Part shown: positions 26,974-35,763 of the stretch, one piece after another
Position numbering within the stretch: the stretch's first letter is position 1
How the letters are laid out: each line of letters starts with the position of its first letter
Source: Nocardia beijingensis NBRC 16342
GTDB taxonomy: Bacteria; Actinomycetota; Actinomycetes; Mycobacteriales; Mycobacteriaceae
Assembly (NCBI RefSeq): GCF_001612785.1
Contig: NZ_BDBC01000015.1
Coordinates: 1-64,000, forward strand
Length of the DNA stretch: 64,000 nt
Direction: 5' to 3'
Position numbers and translations under genes: made by a program
Notes under the pieces: generated by a model
Databases searched by the model: none
What the model saw: the letters and a program-made list of their open reading frames with translations, nothing else
Told to the model about the DNA's origin: nothing

Positions 26974-27738
26974 GTGGCGCTCGACCGGTTTGAGGGCATT
27001 CCAGGACTGGAGTACCGATTGTCGGACTCGCCCTATGTCGAGGGCGTTTACCGGGTGGCGCCGATCGGTGGGCATGGTGTCTTCGCTCCGGAGCGCATGG
27101 TCTCGGTCGCGAACTCGAACTGGGAACTGCTGGTGTGGGCGTCGGACGGCGTCACCACCGTTTCGGTCCGCGGTCCCGAGACCCGACCAACCGTGGTGCC
27201 GTTGGGTGGCGGGCTGGGCTGCACCTTCGGCGTGATCTTCCGGCACGGCGCCTTTCTCCGGAATCTGCCCGTGAGCGGACTTGTGGACGGCAGCGTGTCG
27301 AGCCCGTATACGACGCCGCGCTCCTTCGTGCTGCAGGGGAGCGAGTGGGAGATCCCCACCTACGAGAACGCGGAGACGTTCGTGGAGCGCCTGGTCCGGG
27401 CGGGGTTGCTGGTGCGGGACCCGTTGGTGACCGACGTCGTCGCCGGGGAGCGGCCGGTGCTGGTAACTCCGCGCTCGGTGCAGCGCCGGGTCGCCGCCGC
27501 GACGGGCCTGACTCAGGGCATGATCCGGCGGATCGAGCGGGCTCGGCAGGCCACGATGCTGCTGCGGCAGGGCGTGGCCGCGACAGAGGTCGTACATCTG
27601 GTCGGGTATCACGACCAGCCACATCTGGCGCGGTCGCTGACCCGGTTCGTCGGCTTGACGGCGACACAGCTGCGACGGCCCGCCGCTGACGAGATCCTGT
27701 CGCTGCTGTACAAGACCGAGGCCGCGGTGCGGCCATAG
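26974..27738 (+). CDS. AraC family regulator
   Basis: 254 residues from GTG 26974 (ATG 26965 would add three). The N-terminal half is a ligand-type domain opening VALDRFEGIPGLEYRLSD and containing APIGGHGVFAPERMVSV. The C-terminal HTH_18 pair is at about 180-250: LTQGMIRRIERARQATMLLR, GVAATEVVHLVGYHDQPHLA and RSLTRFVGLTATQLRR. Only a weak link to its neighbours is visible: the VOC gene follows by 47 bp in the same direction and may be its target. Confidence 0.88.
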   Translation: MALDRFEGIPGLEYRLSDSPYVEGVYRVAPIGGHGVFAPERMVSVANSNWELLVWASDGVTTVSVRGPETRPTVVPLGGGLGCTFGVIFRHGAFLRNLPVSGLVDGSVSSPYTTPRSFVLQGSEWEIPTYENAETFVERLVRAGLLVRDPLVTDVVAGERPVLVTPRSVQRRVAAATGLTQGMIRRIERARQATMLLRQGVAATEVVHLVGYHDQPHLARSLTRFVGLTATQLRRPAADEILSLLYKTEAAVRP

Positions 27739-27785
27739 GTTCGAAATCAGCCGGACGGCCCGGCGACAAGAACCGAGGAATACCA

Positions 27786-28196
27786 ATGGCTTTCACACAG
27801 ATCTATGTCAACCTGCCGGTCACCGACCTGGACGCGAGCACATCGTTCTACCTGGCGCTGGGTGGTGTGCTCAACCCGCAGTTCACCGACGAGACTTCCG
27901 CACAGGTCGCCCTCGGCGAAGTGGTGACCGTGCAGCTCATGACGCACGAGCAGTTCGCCGGATTCACCTCGCGGCCCATCGCCTCCGGTGCGATCGAGTC
28001 GATCCTCGCGCTGCCCGCCGAGTCGAAGGAGGACGTCGATCGGCTGGCCGACGCCGCCGTGAAGGCGGGCGGATCCGAGCCGCGCCCACCTCAGGACATG
28101 GGCTGGCTCTACAACCGTGCTGTGGACGACCCGGACGGCCACAGCTGGGAGCTGCTCTCGTTCGACGCGTCCGCGATGCCCGGCACGCCGGAATGA
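27786..28196 (+). CDS. VOC family (glyoxalase/bleomycin-resistance fold) protein
   Basis: 136 residues of the VOC beta-alpha-beta-beta-beta fold in a 2x arrangement: AFTQIYVNLPVTDLDASTSF opens module one and the DPDGHSWELLSF end closes module two. The usual first-half metal His is not in the standard place; the C-terminal Glu is present (GHSWELL). Substrate unknown. The AraC-type regulator lies 47 bp upstream. A GC hairpin follows the stop. Confidence 0.86.
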   Translation: MAFTQIYVNLPVTDLDASTSFYLALGGVLNPQFTDETSAQVALGEVVTVQLMTHEQFAGFTSRPIASGAIESILALPAESKEDVDRLADAAVKAGGSEPRPPQDMGWLYNRAVDDPDGHSWELLSFDASAMPGTPE

Positions 28197-28202
28197 TGAA
28201 GG

Positions 28203-28230
28203 CGCGGGCGGTTGATTCCCACCGCCCGCG
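28203..28230 (+). terminator. Hairpin after the VOC gene
   Basis: CGCGGGCGGT / ACCGCCCGCG, a 10-bp perfect inverted repeat seven bases after the stop, without a T-tract. Possible terminator. Confidence 0.45.
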
Positions 28231-28312
28231 TCGCGCCCGGCTAGCAGTGCGTTGTTCGGCGCGACGGCGATGTGTTCTGCTAGTGACCAGGCCGCTGACT
28301 GAGCAAAGGAAA

Positions 28313-28344
28313 AGCCCTTCACCTGGGCTAACAGGTGAAGGGCT
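28313..28344 (-). terminator. Terminator of tRNA-Ser(CGA)
   Basis: A 13-bp perfect stem, AGCCCTTCACCTG, with a 6-base loop, followed on the minus strand by TTTTCCTTT. It lies directly downstream of the tRNA gene. Confidence 0.9.
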
Positions 28345-28348
28345 GGAG

Positions 28349-28436
28349 CGGTGGCGGAGGGATTTGAACCCTCGGAGGGGGGTTACCCCTCACACGCTTT
28401 CGAGGCGTGCTCCTTAGGCCGCTCGGACACGCCACC
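28349..28436 (-). tRNA. tRNA-Ser (anticodon CGA)
   Basis: A class II tRNA of 88 nt on the minus strand. Acceptor GGTGGCG pairs with CGCCACC, discriminator G, T-arm GGGTTCAAATCCC, long variable arm rich in G and C, and anticodon loop CTCGAAA with CGA at 28402-28400. CCA is not encoded. It decodes UCG codons. Confidence 0.97.
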
Positions 28437-28497
28437 GCCGACAACCATACCGGACGGGCGCCGGATCACTAAATCGCCTGTTGACCAGGGGTGGGGC

Positions 28498-28974
28498 TCA
28501 GCGCTGGGTGCGGAAGAACTGGTCGAGCAACGCCGCGCATTCGTCCGCGAGCACCCCGCCGCGCACCTCGGGCCGGTGGTTGAGACGACGGTCACGCACC
28601 ACGTCCCACAGGGAGCCGACGGCGCCGGTCTTCGGCTCCCAGGCGCCGAAGACCAGGCGGCCCACCCGCGCGAGCACCAGCGCGCCCGCGCACATGGTGC
28701 ACGGCTCCAGCGTGACGGCGAGCGTGGCACCCTCCAGCCGCCACCCGTCACCGTGGACGGCGGCGGCGCGGCGCAGCGCCAGGATCTCCGCGTGCGCGGT
28801 CGGGTCGCCCAGTGCTTCTCGCGCGTTCGCGGCGCGGGCGAGTTCTCTTCCGGCCGAGTCGAATACCACCGCGCCGACGGGTACGTCCCGCTCCCCCGCC
28901 GCCGCGGCGGCATCGATGGCCGCGCGCACCATGGCGGCGTCCGATAGGAACGGGTCGTCCGGCAGAACGCCCAC
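28498..28974 (-). CDS. tadA: tRNA-specific adenosine deaminase
   Basis: 158 residues. Deaminates A34 to inosine in tRNA-Arg(ACG), which is itself encoded at 45519-45591. Zinc site: HAE in DPTAHAEILALRRAA, and PCTMC in LEPCTMCAGALVLARVGRLV. The GTG start lies one base beyond the TGA of the gene upstream, so it is translated with the TadA-associated protein. Length and motif spacing are normal for the family. Confidence 0.94.
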   Translation of the reverse strand: MGVLPDDPFLSDAAMVRAAIDAAAAAGERDVPVGAVVFDSAGRELARAANAREALGDPTAHAEILALRRAAAVHGDGWRLEGATLAVTLEPCTMCAGALVLARVGRLVFGAWEPKTGAVGSLWDVVRDRRLNHRPEVRGGVLADECAALLDQFFRTQR

Positions 28975-28975
28975 G

Positions 28976-29515
28976 TCAGCGCGGTAGCTTGTCCAGCACC
29001 GCGGCGAATTCGCTGGCGAAGCCGAGACGCTGGGCGATCATGCCCAGTTGCTCGTCCGGATAGAGATCGGTCTCGGCGAGGATGACGCTCAGCACCGGTT
29101 CGGGCAGGCCGAGATCGGCGAGCACGCCGAGGTCGCCCTCCTCCCACGGCTCCACGTCGTCCAGTTCGTCCGGATCGATATCGGGGATTTCCACGTTCAG
29201 GGCCTCTAGGACGTCCGCGGCGATGTCGTAATCGATCGCGGCCGTGGCGTCCGAGACGAGCATCCGGGTCCCGCTCGGCGCGGGCCGGAGCACGATGAAG
29301 AACTCGTCGTCGATGTCGAGCAATCCGAACACCGCTCCGGAGCTGCGCAAAGCCTTCAGTTCGTTTTCCGCGGCGGACAAATCGGTGAGCGCGTCCCGGC
29401 TCAGCGGACTGCACCGCCATTTGCCTTCTTCGCGGACAACCGCCACTGCGAACCCTTCCACGTCGTCGTAATCGTCCGACGCCGCCCTGTTCGTGCCCGA
29501 GCGCTGTGCTGCCAT
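28976..29515 (-). CDS. tRNA adenosine deaminase-associated protein
   Basis: 179 residues, acidic. It belongs to a family found upstream of tadA in actinobacteria (Rv3753c-like, from memory): GFAVAVVREEGKWRCSPLSR near the start and LDIDDEFFIVLRPAPSGTR in the middle, followed by an Asp/Glu-rich stretch (VEIPDIDPDELDDVEPWEE). A role as an accessory factor of tRNA deamination is inferred from the constant gene order; no catalytic motif is seen. Confidence 0.86.
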   Translation of the reverse strand: MAAQRSGTNRAASDDYDDVEGFAVAVVREEGKWRCSPLSRDALTDLSAAENELKALRSSGAVFGLLDIDDEFFIVLRPAPSGTRMLVSDATAAIDYDIAADVLEALNVEIPDIDPDELDDVEPWEEGDLGVLADLGLPEPVLSVILAETDLYPDEQLGMIAQRLGFASEFAAVLDKLPR

Positions 29516-29573
29516 GGCCGCAACGGTAGTCTGCTCGAGCGGAAATGTTGAAGTCGTATGCCAATCTGTTCCG

Positions 29574-30524
29574 GTGACTTCGGCGAAGAAAGCACCCGTA
29601 TGCGTCCTCGGGACCGGTTTGATCGGCGGGTCGCTATTACGCGCGGCCGTCGCCGCTGGCTACGACGCCTGGGGATACAACCGCTCCCCGGTGGGCGCGC
29701 GGGCCGCCCGTGCGGACGGGTTCGACGTCACCGAAGACCTACCGGCCGCGCTGCGGCGCGCAGCGGAGAACGACGCGCTGATCGTGGTCGCGGTGCCGAT
29801 GCCCGCGGTGCACCACATGCTCTCGGCGATCGCCGACTACGCGCCGGAGTGCGCGCTCACCGATGTGGTGAGCGTGAAGGGACCGGTCGCGGCGGCCGTA
29901 CGCGAGCACGGCCTCGCCGCGCGGTACGTGGGCGGGCACCCGATGGCCGGTACGTCCGAATCCGGCTGGGCCGCCACCGATCCCGCGTTGTTCCGCGACG
30001 CGGTGTGGGCGGTCGGCGTTGACCAGGGCACGCGAGCCGACCCATGGACCCGCGTGGTGCGGCTGGCGCTGGACTGCGGCTCGGTGGTGGTGCCGGTGGT
30101 GGCCGCGGAACACGATCGCGCGGTGGCCCGCATCTCCCACCTGCCCCATGTGCTCGCCGAGACCCTGGCCGCGGCGGGCGCCACCGGAGGTGATCTCGCA
30201 CTGGGACTCGCGGCCGGGTCGTTCCGGGACGGCACCCGCGTCGCGGGCACGGCGCCCGATCTGGTTCGCGCGATCTGCGAACCGAATTCGGCCGCGTTAC
30301 TGGAAGTTCTGGACGAAACACTCACCGCGCTCGCCGCGGCGCGCGACAGCCTGCGCGACAAGCAGTCCCTCGCGGACCTGGTCGAAGCCGGACACGACGC
30401 GCGACGACGCTACGAATCCGCGCGGCGCTGGGGAATCACCGGCATCCGTCCCGGCGACCAGGATTGGCTGGAAGATCTGCGGGCGGCGGGCGAGCGCGGC
30501 GGGGTCATCACCCGGCTGGACTGA
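29574..30524 (+). CDS. tyrA: Prephenate dehydrogenase
   Basis: 316 residues from GTG 29574. It oxidises prephenate to 4-hydroxyphenylpyruvate in tyrosine synthesis with NAD(P). Motifs: Rossmann VLGTGLIGGSLLRA, ALTDVVSVKGPVAAAV, GGHPMAGTSESGW with the catalytic His/Ser set, and ARISHLPHVLAETL. The dehydrogenase domain is followed by a C-terminal dimerisation helix set. It is divergent from the TadA-associated gene, an arrangement shared with mycobacteria. Confidence 0.93.
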   Translation: MTSAKKAPVCVLGTGLIGGSLLRAAVAAGYDAWGYNRSPVGARAARADGFDVTEDLPAALRRAAENDALIVVAVPMPAVHHMLSAIADYAPECALTDVVSVKGPVAAAVREHGLAARYVGGHPMAGTSESGWAATDPALFRDAVWAVGVDQGTRADPWTRVVRLALDCGSVVVPVVAAEHDRAVARISHLPHVLAETLAAAGATGGDLALGLAAGSFRDGTRVAGTAPDLVRAICEPNSAALLEVLDETLTALAAARDSLRDKQSLADLVEAGHDARRRYESARRWGITGIRPGDQDWLEDLRAAGERGGVITRLD

Positions 30525-30716
30525 CCGCGCAATCGGCGCACCCGAGCTACAGAGATGCACTACCTCCCGGAGATCCAGCCAGCAGGCGTCGGCGCACCGG
30601 AGCCGGTCTGGCCCAGCGTCGAAGGACACCGGCGACTCGCTACCGGATGACTTCGGACGCCCGGCCGCGCCGGGAGCGCACGCCGACGCTGCGGCCGGAC
30701 GTCGATGAACGCGGTT

Positions 30717-31382
30717 TCAGATCCGCTCGGCCAGGCCCGGGTAGTCCAGCAGGAAGCCGTCGGCGTCCACCGTGACCGTCGCGCTGGAGACCGGCGACAG
30801 CACGCTGATGCCGTCGGCGGCGCTGCTGTAGATCAGCGTGGCCTCCTGGACGAGCAGGTCGGGCAGGCGCACATAGACCACCGGGACCTGCACGTCCTCG
30901 ACCGCGTGTTGCAGGTCGTAGCGGCGGATGGGCAGGGTGTTGAAGAACGGGCTGAGCACCACGTCCACGTCGAGCGCTCCGGCGAACGTGGAGCGCACGT
31001 GGTTGCCGCCCGCGTCGATGAGCCAGTAGTTCTCCTCGTCGCGGGCGATGGAGGCGTGCCGCTCCCCGGCGGCGGTCGCGGTGCGCACCGACAACCGCTT
31101 CGTCACACCGTTCTCATCGGTGACCAGGTCGTATGACGCGCTGAACGCGGGATGGTCCGCGCTCGCGCCGCCGATCATGCGCCCGGCGGCGCGGATGCGG
31201 TTGCCGTTGAGCTGCACCCGCACCGACTCCATCCGGGTCGCGTCGTGGGCGCGCCAGGTGAGGATCGCCGGCCACCGGGATTCCTGCGTGCTCGCGGCGG
31301 GGCTCTCGGGGTCGGAGGATGGGGTCGTCACGTATCTACCGTAAGCGACATCCACCTCCGGCCCGTAGAACCCACCGCTCAT
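30717..31382 (-). CDS. Putative glycolipid-binding protein
   Basis: 221 residues from ATG 31382, which overlaps the stop of the exporter gene upstream by one base (TGATG); GTG 31331 is an alternative. Pattern of the Glycolipid_bind family: WRAHDATRMESVRV, ENYWLIDAGGNHVRSTFAGA, LDVDVVLSPFFNTLPIRRYDL and a closing VDADGFLLDYPGLAERI. Family members form a barrel that binds glycolipid-like ligands; the actual ligand here is unknown. Coupling to the ABC exporter suggests a shared lipid substrate. Confidence 0.8.
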   Translation of the reverse strand: MSGGFYGPEVDVAYGRYVTTPSSDPESPAASTQESRWPAILTWRAHDATRMESVRVQLNGNRIRAAGRMIGGASADHPAFSASYDLVTDENGVTKRLSVRTATAAGERHASIARDEENYWLIDAGGNHVRSTFAGALDVDVVLSPFFNTLPIRRYDLQHAVEDVQVPVVYVRLPDLLVQEATLIYSSAADGISVLSPVSSATVTVDADGFLLDYPGLAERI

Positions 31383-33445
31383 CACACGAGCGACTCCCGC
31401 CACGCCGCGTGCAGGTCGGCGAACCGGCCGGTCCCGGCGATCAGGGCATCCGGCGCGCCGTCCTCGACGATCCGGCCGGACTCGAGCACCAGCACCCGAT
31501 CCGCGATCGCCACCGTGGACAGCCGGTGCGCGATGATCACCGCCGTGCGCCCGTGCAGCACGGTCTCCAGCGCCCGCTGCACCAGTCGTTCGCTGGGGAT
31601 GTCCAAGCTCGACGTGGCCTCGTCCAGCACGATCACGGCGGGATCGGCCAGGAAGACCCGCGCGAACGCGACCAGCTGCCGCTGACCCGCCGAGAGCCTG
31701 CCGCCGCGCTTGCGCACATCGGTGGCGAAACCATCGGGCAACGCCTGCACGAAGTCGTACAGGCCGACCGCGCGTGCCGCCGCGAACACCTCAGCGTCGG
31801 TGGCCTCGGGCCTGCCCAGCCGGATGTTGTCGGCCACCGAACCGGAGAACAGATAGGACTCCTGAGTGACCATCACCACGTTGCGACGCAGGTCGGCGTC
31901 GGACAGCTCGCGCAGGTCGATGCCGTCCAAGGTCACCACGCCGCCGGACGGGTCGTAGAACCGCGTCAGCAGCTTCGCCAGCGTCGACTTGCCCGCGCCG
32001 GTCGCACCGACCAGCGCGATGACCTGCCCGGCCGGGATGTCCAGGGTGAACTCCGGCAGCACCGGTCGCGTCCGGCGATCCGACCGCTCCGGCGAGTCCG
32101 CGGACCGTACCGGCAGGGCGTCGGCAGGCGCGGCCGGTTCCGCCGCGACGGCGCTGCTCGTGGAGCGCTCGGCCACACCCGTGGACGCACCGGCATGACG
32201 GCCGCCGTCGGCCGGCCGGGAATCATCCGACTGCGCCGATGCGCCCCTATCGGCGGTAGAGCCCGCCGAGTAGCCGAACCACACTTTGTCCATCCGTACC
32301 GCGCCGGACGCCTTCTCCAGGGATACCGGTCGCGCGGGCTCCGGCACCGACGGCTCCTCCTCGAGCACGCCGGAGATCTTCTCCAGCGCGGCCGCCGCGG
32401 ACTGATAGGCGTTGAAGACCTGCGCCAGCTCGTCCAACGGCCCGTAGAACTCGTTGAGGTAGAGCAGGTAGGCCGCGAGCACGCCGACCGCGAGATCGCC
32501 CTCGATCACCCGCCAGGCGCCGACCACGATGATGATCACCGTGGTCAGGTTGCCGAGCAGTTTGGTCAGGCCCGAGTAGTCGCCCATCCCGCGCATGGCC
32601 GCGATGGTCGCCCGGCGGTATTCGGAGTCCTCGATCGCGAGCACCGACTCGTTGCGCTGCTCCCGGCGGAACGCCTGCACCGCCCGCATGCCGCCCATCG
32701 ACTCGACGAACTGCACGACCACCTTGGCGATCGCGGCGCGCGTTCGCCGGTAGCCCGCCCGCTGCCTGCGCTGCGCCCAGCGGGTGACCAGCACCAGCGG
32801 GACGAACCCGGCCAGCACGATCGCGGCCAGCGCCTGGTCCAGGTAGATCAGCAGCGCCGCGATGGTCAGCACCGACAGGATCGCGCTCAGCGCCTGGTTG
32901 AGCGCGCTCTCCAGCAGTTCCTGCAGCGTCTCGATGTCGCCGGTGAGCCGCGCGACCACCTTGCCCGAGGTGTACTTCTCGTGGAAGGCGACGCTGAGCC
33001 GCTGCACGTGCGTGAAGGCGCGCACGCGCAGGTCGAACAAGACGCTCTGGCTGAGCCTGCCGGTCACCCGCAGGAACGAGTACGTGCAGATCAGGCCGAG
33101 CAGGATCGAGCCGACGTATCCGGCCACGGTCCTGGCCAGCGGCGCCCAGTCGCCCGCGACGCCGCGCGCGATGCCCGTGTCGAGCGCGTGCGCGACGAAC
33201 AGCGGCGCGGACACCTTCGCGACGTTGTCCAGCACGATGAGCACCAGCGCGAGGCCGGTGAGTTTCCGGTACGGCTTGACCAGGTCGAGCAGCAGCCGCC
33301 GGGAACGTCCGGCCAGCACCAGGTTGCCGGTCTCGGTGACCTCCTTGTCCTCCCCCGCGATGCCGCGCCAGTCGGCCGCGCCTTCCGGCCCGGTCGAATC
33401 GCCTTCCGGTGCCTCATCTTTCGAGAGAGTCGTCGTGGTGCTCAC
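31382..33445 (-). CDS. ABC exporter half-transporter with inserted Ala/Ser-rich linker
   Basis: 687 residues. Membrane domain about 60-350, then an ATPase domain with Walker A GATGAGKST (from about 480), signature LSAGQRQ, and Walker B VIVLDEATSSLD. About 65 residues of Ala/Ser/Asp/Pro-rich sequence (about 394-461) are inserted after VWFGYS, before the strand VLPEFTLDI, that is, inside the ATPase domain. The GTG start follows the stop of the partner by two bases with GGAGG inside its end. It is the catalytically complete half of a heterodimer. Confidence 0.92.
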   Translation of the reverse strand: MSTTTTLSKDEAPEGDSTGPEGAADWRGIAGEDKEVTETGNLVLAGRSRRLLLDLVKPYRKLTGLALVLIVLDNVAKVSAPLFVAHALDTGIARGVAGDWAPLARTVAGYVGSILLGLICTYSFLRVTGRLSQSVLFDLRVRAFTHVQRLSVAFHEKYTSGKVVARLTGDIETLQELLESALNQALSAILSVLTIAALLIYLDQALAAIVLAGFVPLVLVTRWAQRRQRAGYRRTRAAIAKVVVQFVESMGGMRAVQAFRREQRNESVLAIEDSEYRRATIAAMRGMGDYSGLTKLLGNLTTVIIIVVGAWRVIEGDLAVGVLAAYLLYLNEFYGPLDELAQVFNAYQSAAAALEKISGVLEEEPSVPEPARPVSLEKASGAVRMDKVWFGYSAGSTADRGASAQSDDSRPADGGRHAGASTGVAERSTSSAVAAEPAAPADALPVRSADSPERSDRRTRPVLPEFTLDIPAGQVIALVGATGAGKSTLAKLLTRFYDPSGGVVTLDGIDLRELSDADLRRNVVMVTQESYLFSGSVADNIRLGRPEATDAEVFAAARAVGLYDFVQALPDGFATDVRKRGGRLSAGQRQLVAFARVFLADPAVIVLDEATSSLDIPSERLVQRALETVLHGRTAVIIAHRLSTVAIADRVLVLESGRIVEDGAPDALIAGTGRFADLHAAWRESLV

Positions 33446-33447
33446 AG

Positions 33448-35259
33448 TTACTCACCTCCCATCAGTTCGCGGTAGGTCCTGCTGGTGCGCAGCAATTGAT
33501 CGTGGGTGCCCTCGGCGACGATCCGTCCGTCGGCGAGCACCGCCACCCGGTCGGCCAGCGCGGCCGTGGACGGCCGATGCGCGACCAGCAGCGTCGTCGC
33601 GTCGGCCAGCACGGTGCGCAGGCGTGCCTGTACCCGCTCCTCGGTCTCCACGTCCAGCGCGGACAGCGGGTCGTCGAGCACCATGATCCGGCTGCGCCTG
33701 CCTTCGCCCGCGCCGGTGAGCACCGCGCGGGCCAGCGCGAGTCGCTGCCGCTGGCCGCCGGACAAACTCAGGCCCTGTTCGCCGATCCTGGTGTCCAAGC
33801 CCCATGGCAGGTCGTCGACGAACTCGGCGGCCTGGGCGACCTCCAGGGCGCGGCGCACGTCGGCGTCGGTGGCGGACGGGTCGCCGAGCGCGACGTTCTC
33901 CCGCACACTCGCCGAGAACAACACCGGGTCCTCGAACGCGACCGACACCAGCGACCGCAGGTCGGCGACCCGCATCGCCGCGATATCGATGCCGTCGATG
34001 GTGATCGTGCCGCCGGTCACGTCGTACAAGCGCGGGATCAAGTTGAGCAGTACCGTCTTGCCGCTCCCCGTCGCGCCGACCAGCGCCACGGTCTCACCGG
34101 GACGCACCCGCAACGACACCTCGCGCAGCACCTCGTGCTCGGCGTCGGGGAACGCGAAACGCACCTGCTCCAGCCGCAATTCGCCGCGGATGCGGGCCGG
34201 CAGGCTCACCGGCTCGGCCGGATCGGTGATGTCGACCGGGGTGTCGATGATCTCCCAGTACCGGTCGGCCGCGGTGCGCGCGTCGTTCAGCTCCGCGAGC
34301 AGGAAGCCGGTCCAAATGATCGGCCACTGCAGGAAGGTCGCGAGCGTGATGGCCGCGATCAAGGTGCCGAGCGTCATCGTGCCGTGCGCCACCGCGTAGC
34401 CGCCGTAACCGAGCGCGAACGCGATGGCCAGTTGCGGGATGCTCAACGTGCTCGACCACAGTGTCGCGTCCAGGCGCGCCTTCAGCAGCTCGGTCTGCCG
34501 CAGCTCCTGCGCCTGGGCGGTGAAGCGGCGGCCGAAGAACACACCCCGACCGAACGCCTTGAGCACGCGCACGCCCTGCGCGGACTCCTCGGCCGTGGTG
34601 GCCAGGTCTCCGGACTGGTCCTGCGAACGCCGCGACGCCACCGCGTACCGGCGCTCGAAGCGAATGCAGATGAACACCAGCGGAATGGCGATCACCGCGA
34701 AGATCAGGCCGATCTGCGGGCTCAGCCCGATCAGCACGAGCAGCCCGATCGGGATGATCACGCAGTGGATCAGCAGGAACGGCCCCGCGAAGGCGACGAA
34801 CCGGCGCATGGTGGCCAGGTCGTCGATAGCGCGGGACAACAACTGGCCCGACTCCCACGCGTCGTGCCTGCCGATCGACAACGCTTGCAGTTTGCGAAAG
34901 ATCTTGGCGCGCAGCGTGATCTCGATACGCGTCGCGGGCGCGGCGATCAGCCAGCGGCGCCCCCACACGCCAGCGGCCTCTACCAGGCCGAGCGCGAGAA
35001 CCACGGCCACCGGCCCGAGCGCGCCCGCGAGATCGCGGCGGGCGACCGGGCCGTCGATGATCCGCGCGATCATCAGGGGGATGACGACGGCCGTCAGGCC
35101 GGACAGCAGCGCGAGTCCGCTGGCGGCGAGCAGAATGCGGACGTGCGGACGCAGATACGGCCAGAATCGGCGCAGGGAATGAAAGCGGCCGGTGGCGGCG
35201 GGCCGCTCCGATATATCGGCCTCCGGTTCGGCCGACGACACGTCCAGTGCGACAGACAA
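33448..35259 (-). CDS. ABC exporter half-transporter, Walker B Asp variant
   Basis: 603 residues. TTG start with GGGGGAG just upstream. ATPase motifs: Walker A GATGSGKTVL, signature LSGGQRQ, Walker B IMVLDDPLSALD with Asp for the catalytic Glu. Co-transcribed with the 31382-33445 gene, giving a heterodimeric exporter with one degenerate site, like the 9.7-13.4 kb pair. Both pairs could have come from one ancestral pair, but their sequences differ clearly. Substrate unknown. Confidence 0.91.
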   Translation of the reverse strand: MSVALDVSSAEPEADISERPAATGRFHSLRRFWPYLRPHVRILLAASGLALLSGLTAVVIPLMIARIIDGPVARRDLAGALGPVAVVLALGLVEAAGVWGRRWLIAAPATRIEITLRAKIFRKLQALSIGRHDAWESGQLLSRAIDDLATMRRFVAFAGPFLLIHCVIIPIGLLVLIGLSPQIGLIFAVIAIPLVFICIRFERRYAVASRRSQDQSGDLATTAEESAQGVRVLKAFGRGVFFGRRFTAQAQELRQTELLKARLDATLWSSTLSIPQLAIAFALGYGGYAVAHGTMTLGTLIAAITLATFLQWPIIWTGFLLAELNDARTAADRYWEIIDTPVDITDPAEPVSLPARIRGELRLEQVRFAFPDAEHEVLREVSLRVRPGETVALVGATGSGKTVLLNLIPRLYDVTGGTITIDGIDIAAMRVADLRSLVSVAFEDPVLFSASVRENVALGDPSATDADVRRALEVAQAAEFVDDLPWGLDTRIGEQGLSLSGGQRQRLALARAVLTGAGEGRRSRIMVLDDPLSALDVETEERVQARLRTVLADATTLLVAHRPSTAALADRVAVLADGRIVAEGTHDQLLRTSRTYRELMGGE

Positions 35260-35472
35260 GACTCCCCCTAGGTGTGTGACTGGCGGCGGAGAACAGGACC
35301 CACGGTGATGTTCGCAGCAGGGTCCGACATCTCAGGGTCGCACCGGAACGCGCGCCGACCAACCGATTTTTCGGCTACCGCCGGGCACTCACGGCTCGTC
35401 GCTGCGACGGATGCGGCACTCATCAGGCCAGTTCACAACCTCTAGCGGACTCGAGGTCAAGCCGCGTGGATC

Positions 35473-35478
35473 TAGACT
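35473..35478 (+). promoter_or_regulatory. -10 box for a leaderless transcript
   Basis: TAGACT, six bases before ATG 35485, with no ribosome site. Confidence 0.5.
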
Positions 35479-35484
35479 CCGGAC

Positions 35485-35763
35485 ATGTTGATCGTCGCCG
35501 GACACCTGCGCGTCATCGATCGCGACCGCTACCTCGACAGCTGCCGGGACGTCGTGGCGCTCGCCCGCGCCTGCGAAGACTGCCTGGACTTCAGCCTCGG
35601 CGCGGACCTGCTCGAACCCGATCGGGTGAACGTCTACGAACGCTGGACCACCCGTGCCGCGGTGGAACGCTTCCGCGGCACGGGCACCTCCGGCGACCTC
35701 GACACCCAAATCGTGGGCGCCGACGTGCGGGAATTCGAGTACGAGACGGAGACCGGGCTCTAA
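35485..35763 (+). CDS. Antibiotic-biosynthesis-monooxygenase family protein
   Basis: 92 residues, one ABM ferredoxin-like domain: [20 protein letters not shown] and [18 protein letters not shown]. Probably a dimer. Small ABM proteins act as oxygenases without cofactor or as heme oxygenases; the residues that would decide are not evident. The stop overlaps the stop of the converging FAAL gene. The message is probably leaderless. Confidence 0.82.
   Translation: MLIVAGHLRVIDRDRYLDSCRDVVALARACEDCLDFSLGADLLEPDRVNVYERWTTRAAVERFRGTGTSGDLDTQIVGADVREFEYETETGL

Noticed and set aside
28313..28344. Perfect 13-bp inverted repeat considered as a CRISPR-like or regulatory repeat
   Set aside because: It is single, follows a tRNA gene and has a T-run, so it is a normal terminator. 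No CRISPR array was found in the window.
30555..30650. 31-codon open frame after tyrA
   Set aside because: No ribosome site and no promoter-like box; probably chance.
31319..35271. Long plus-strand open frames opposite the second ABC exporter pair
   Set aside because: Antisense shadows of the two exporter genes; the ATPase motifs lie on the minus strand.
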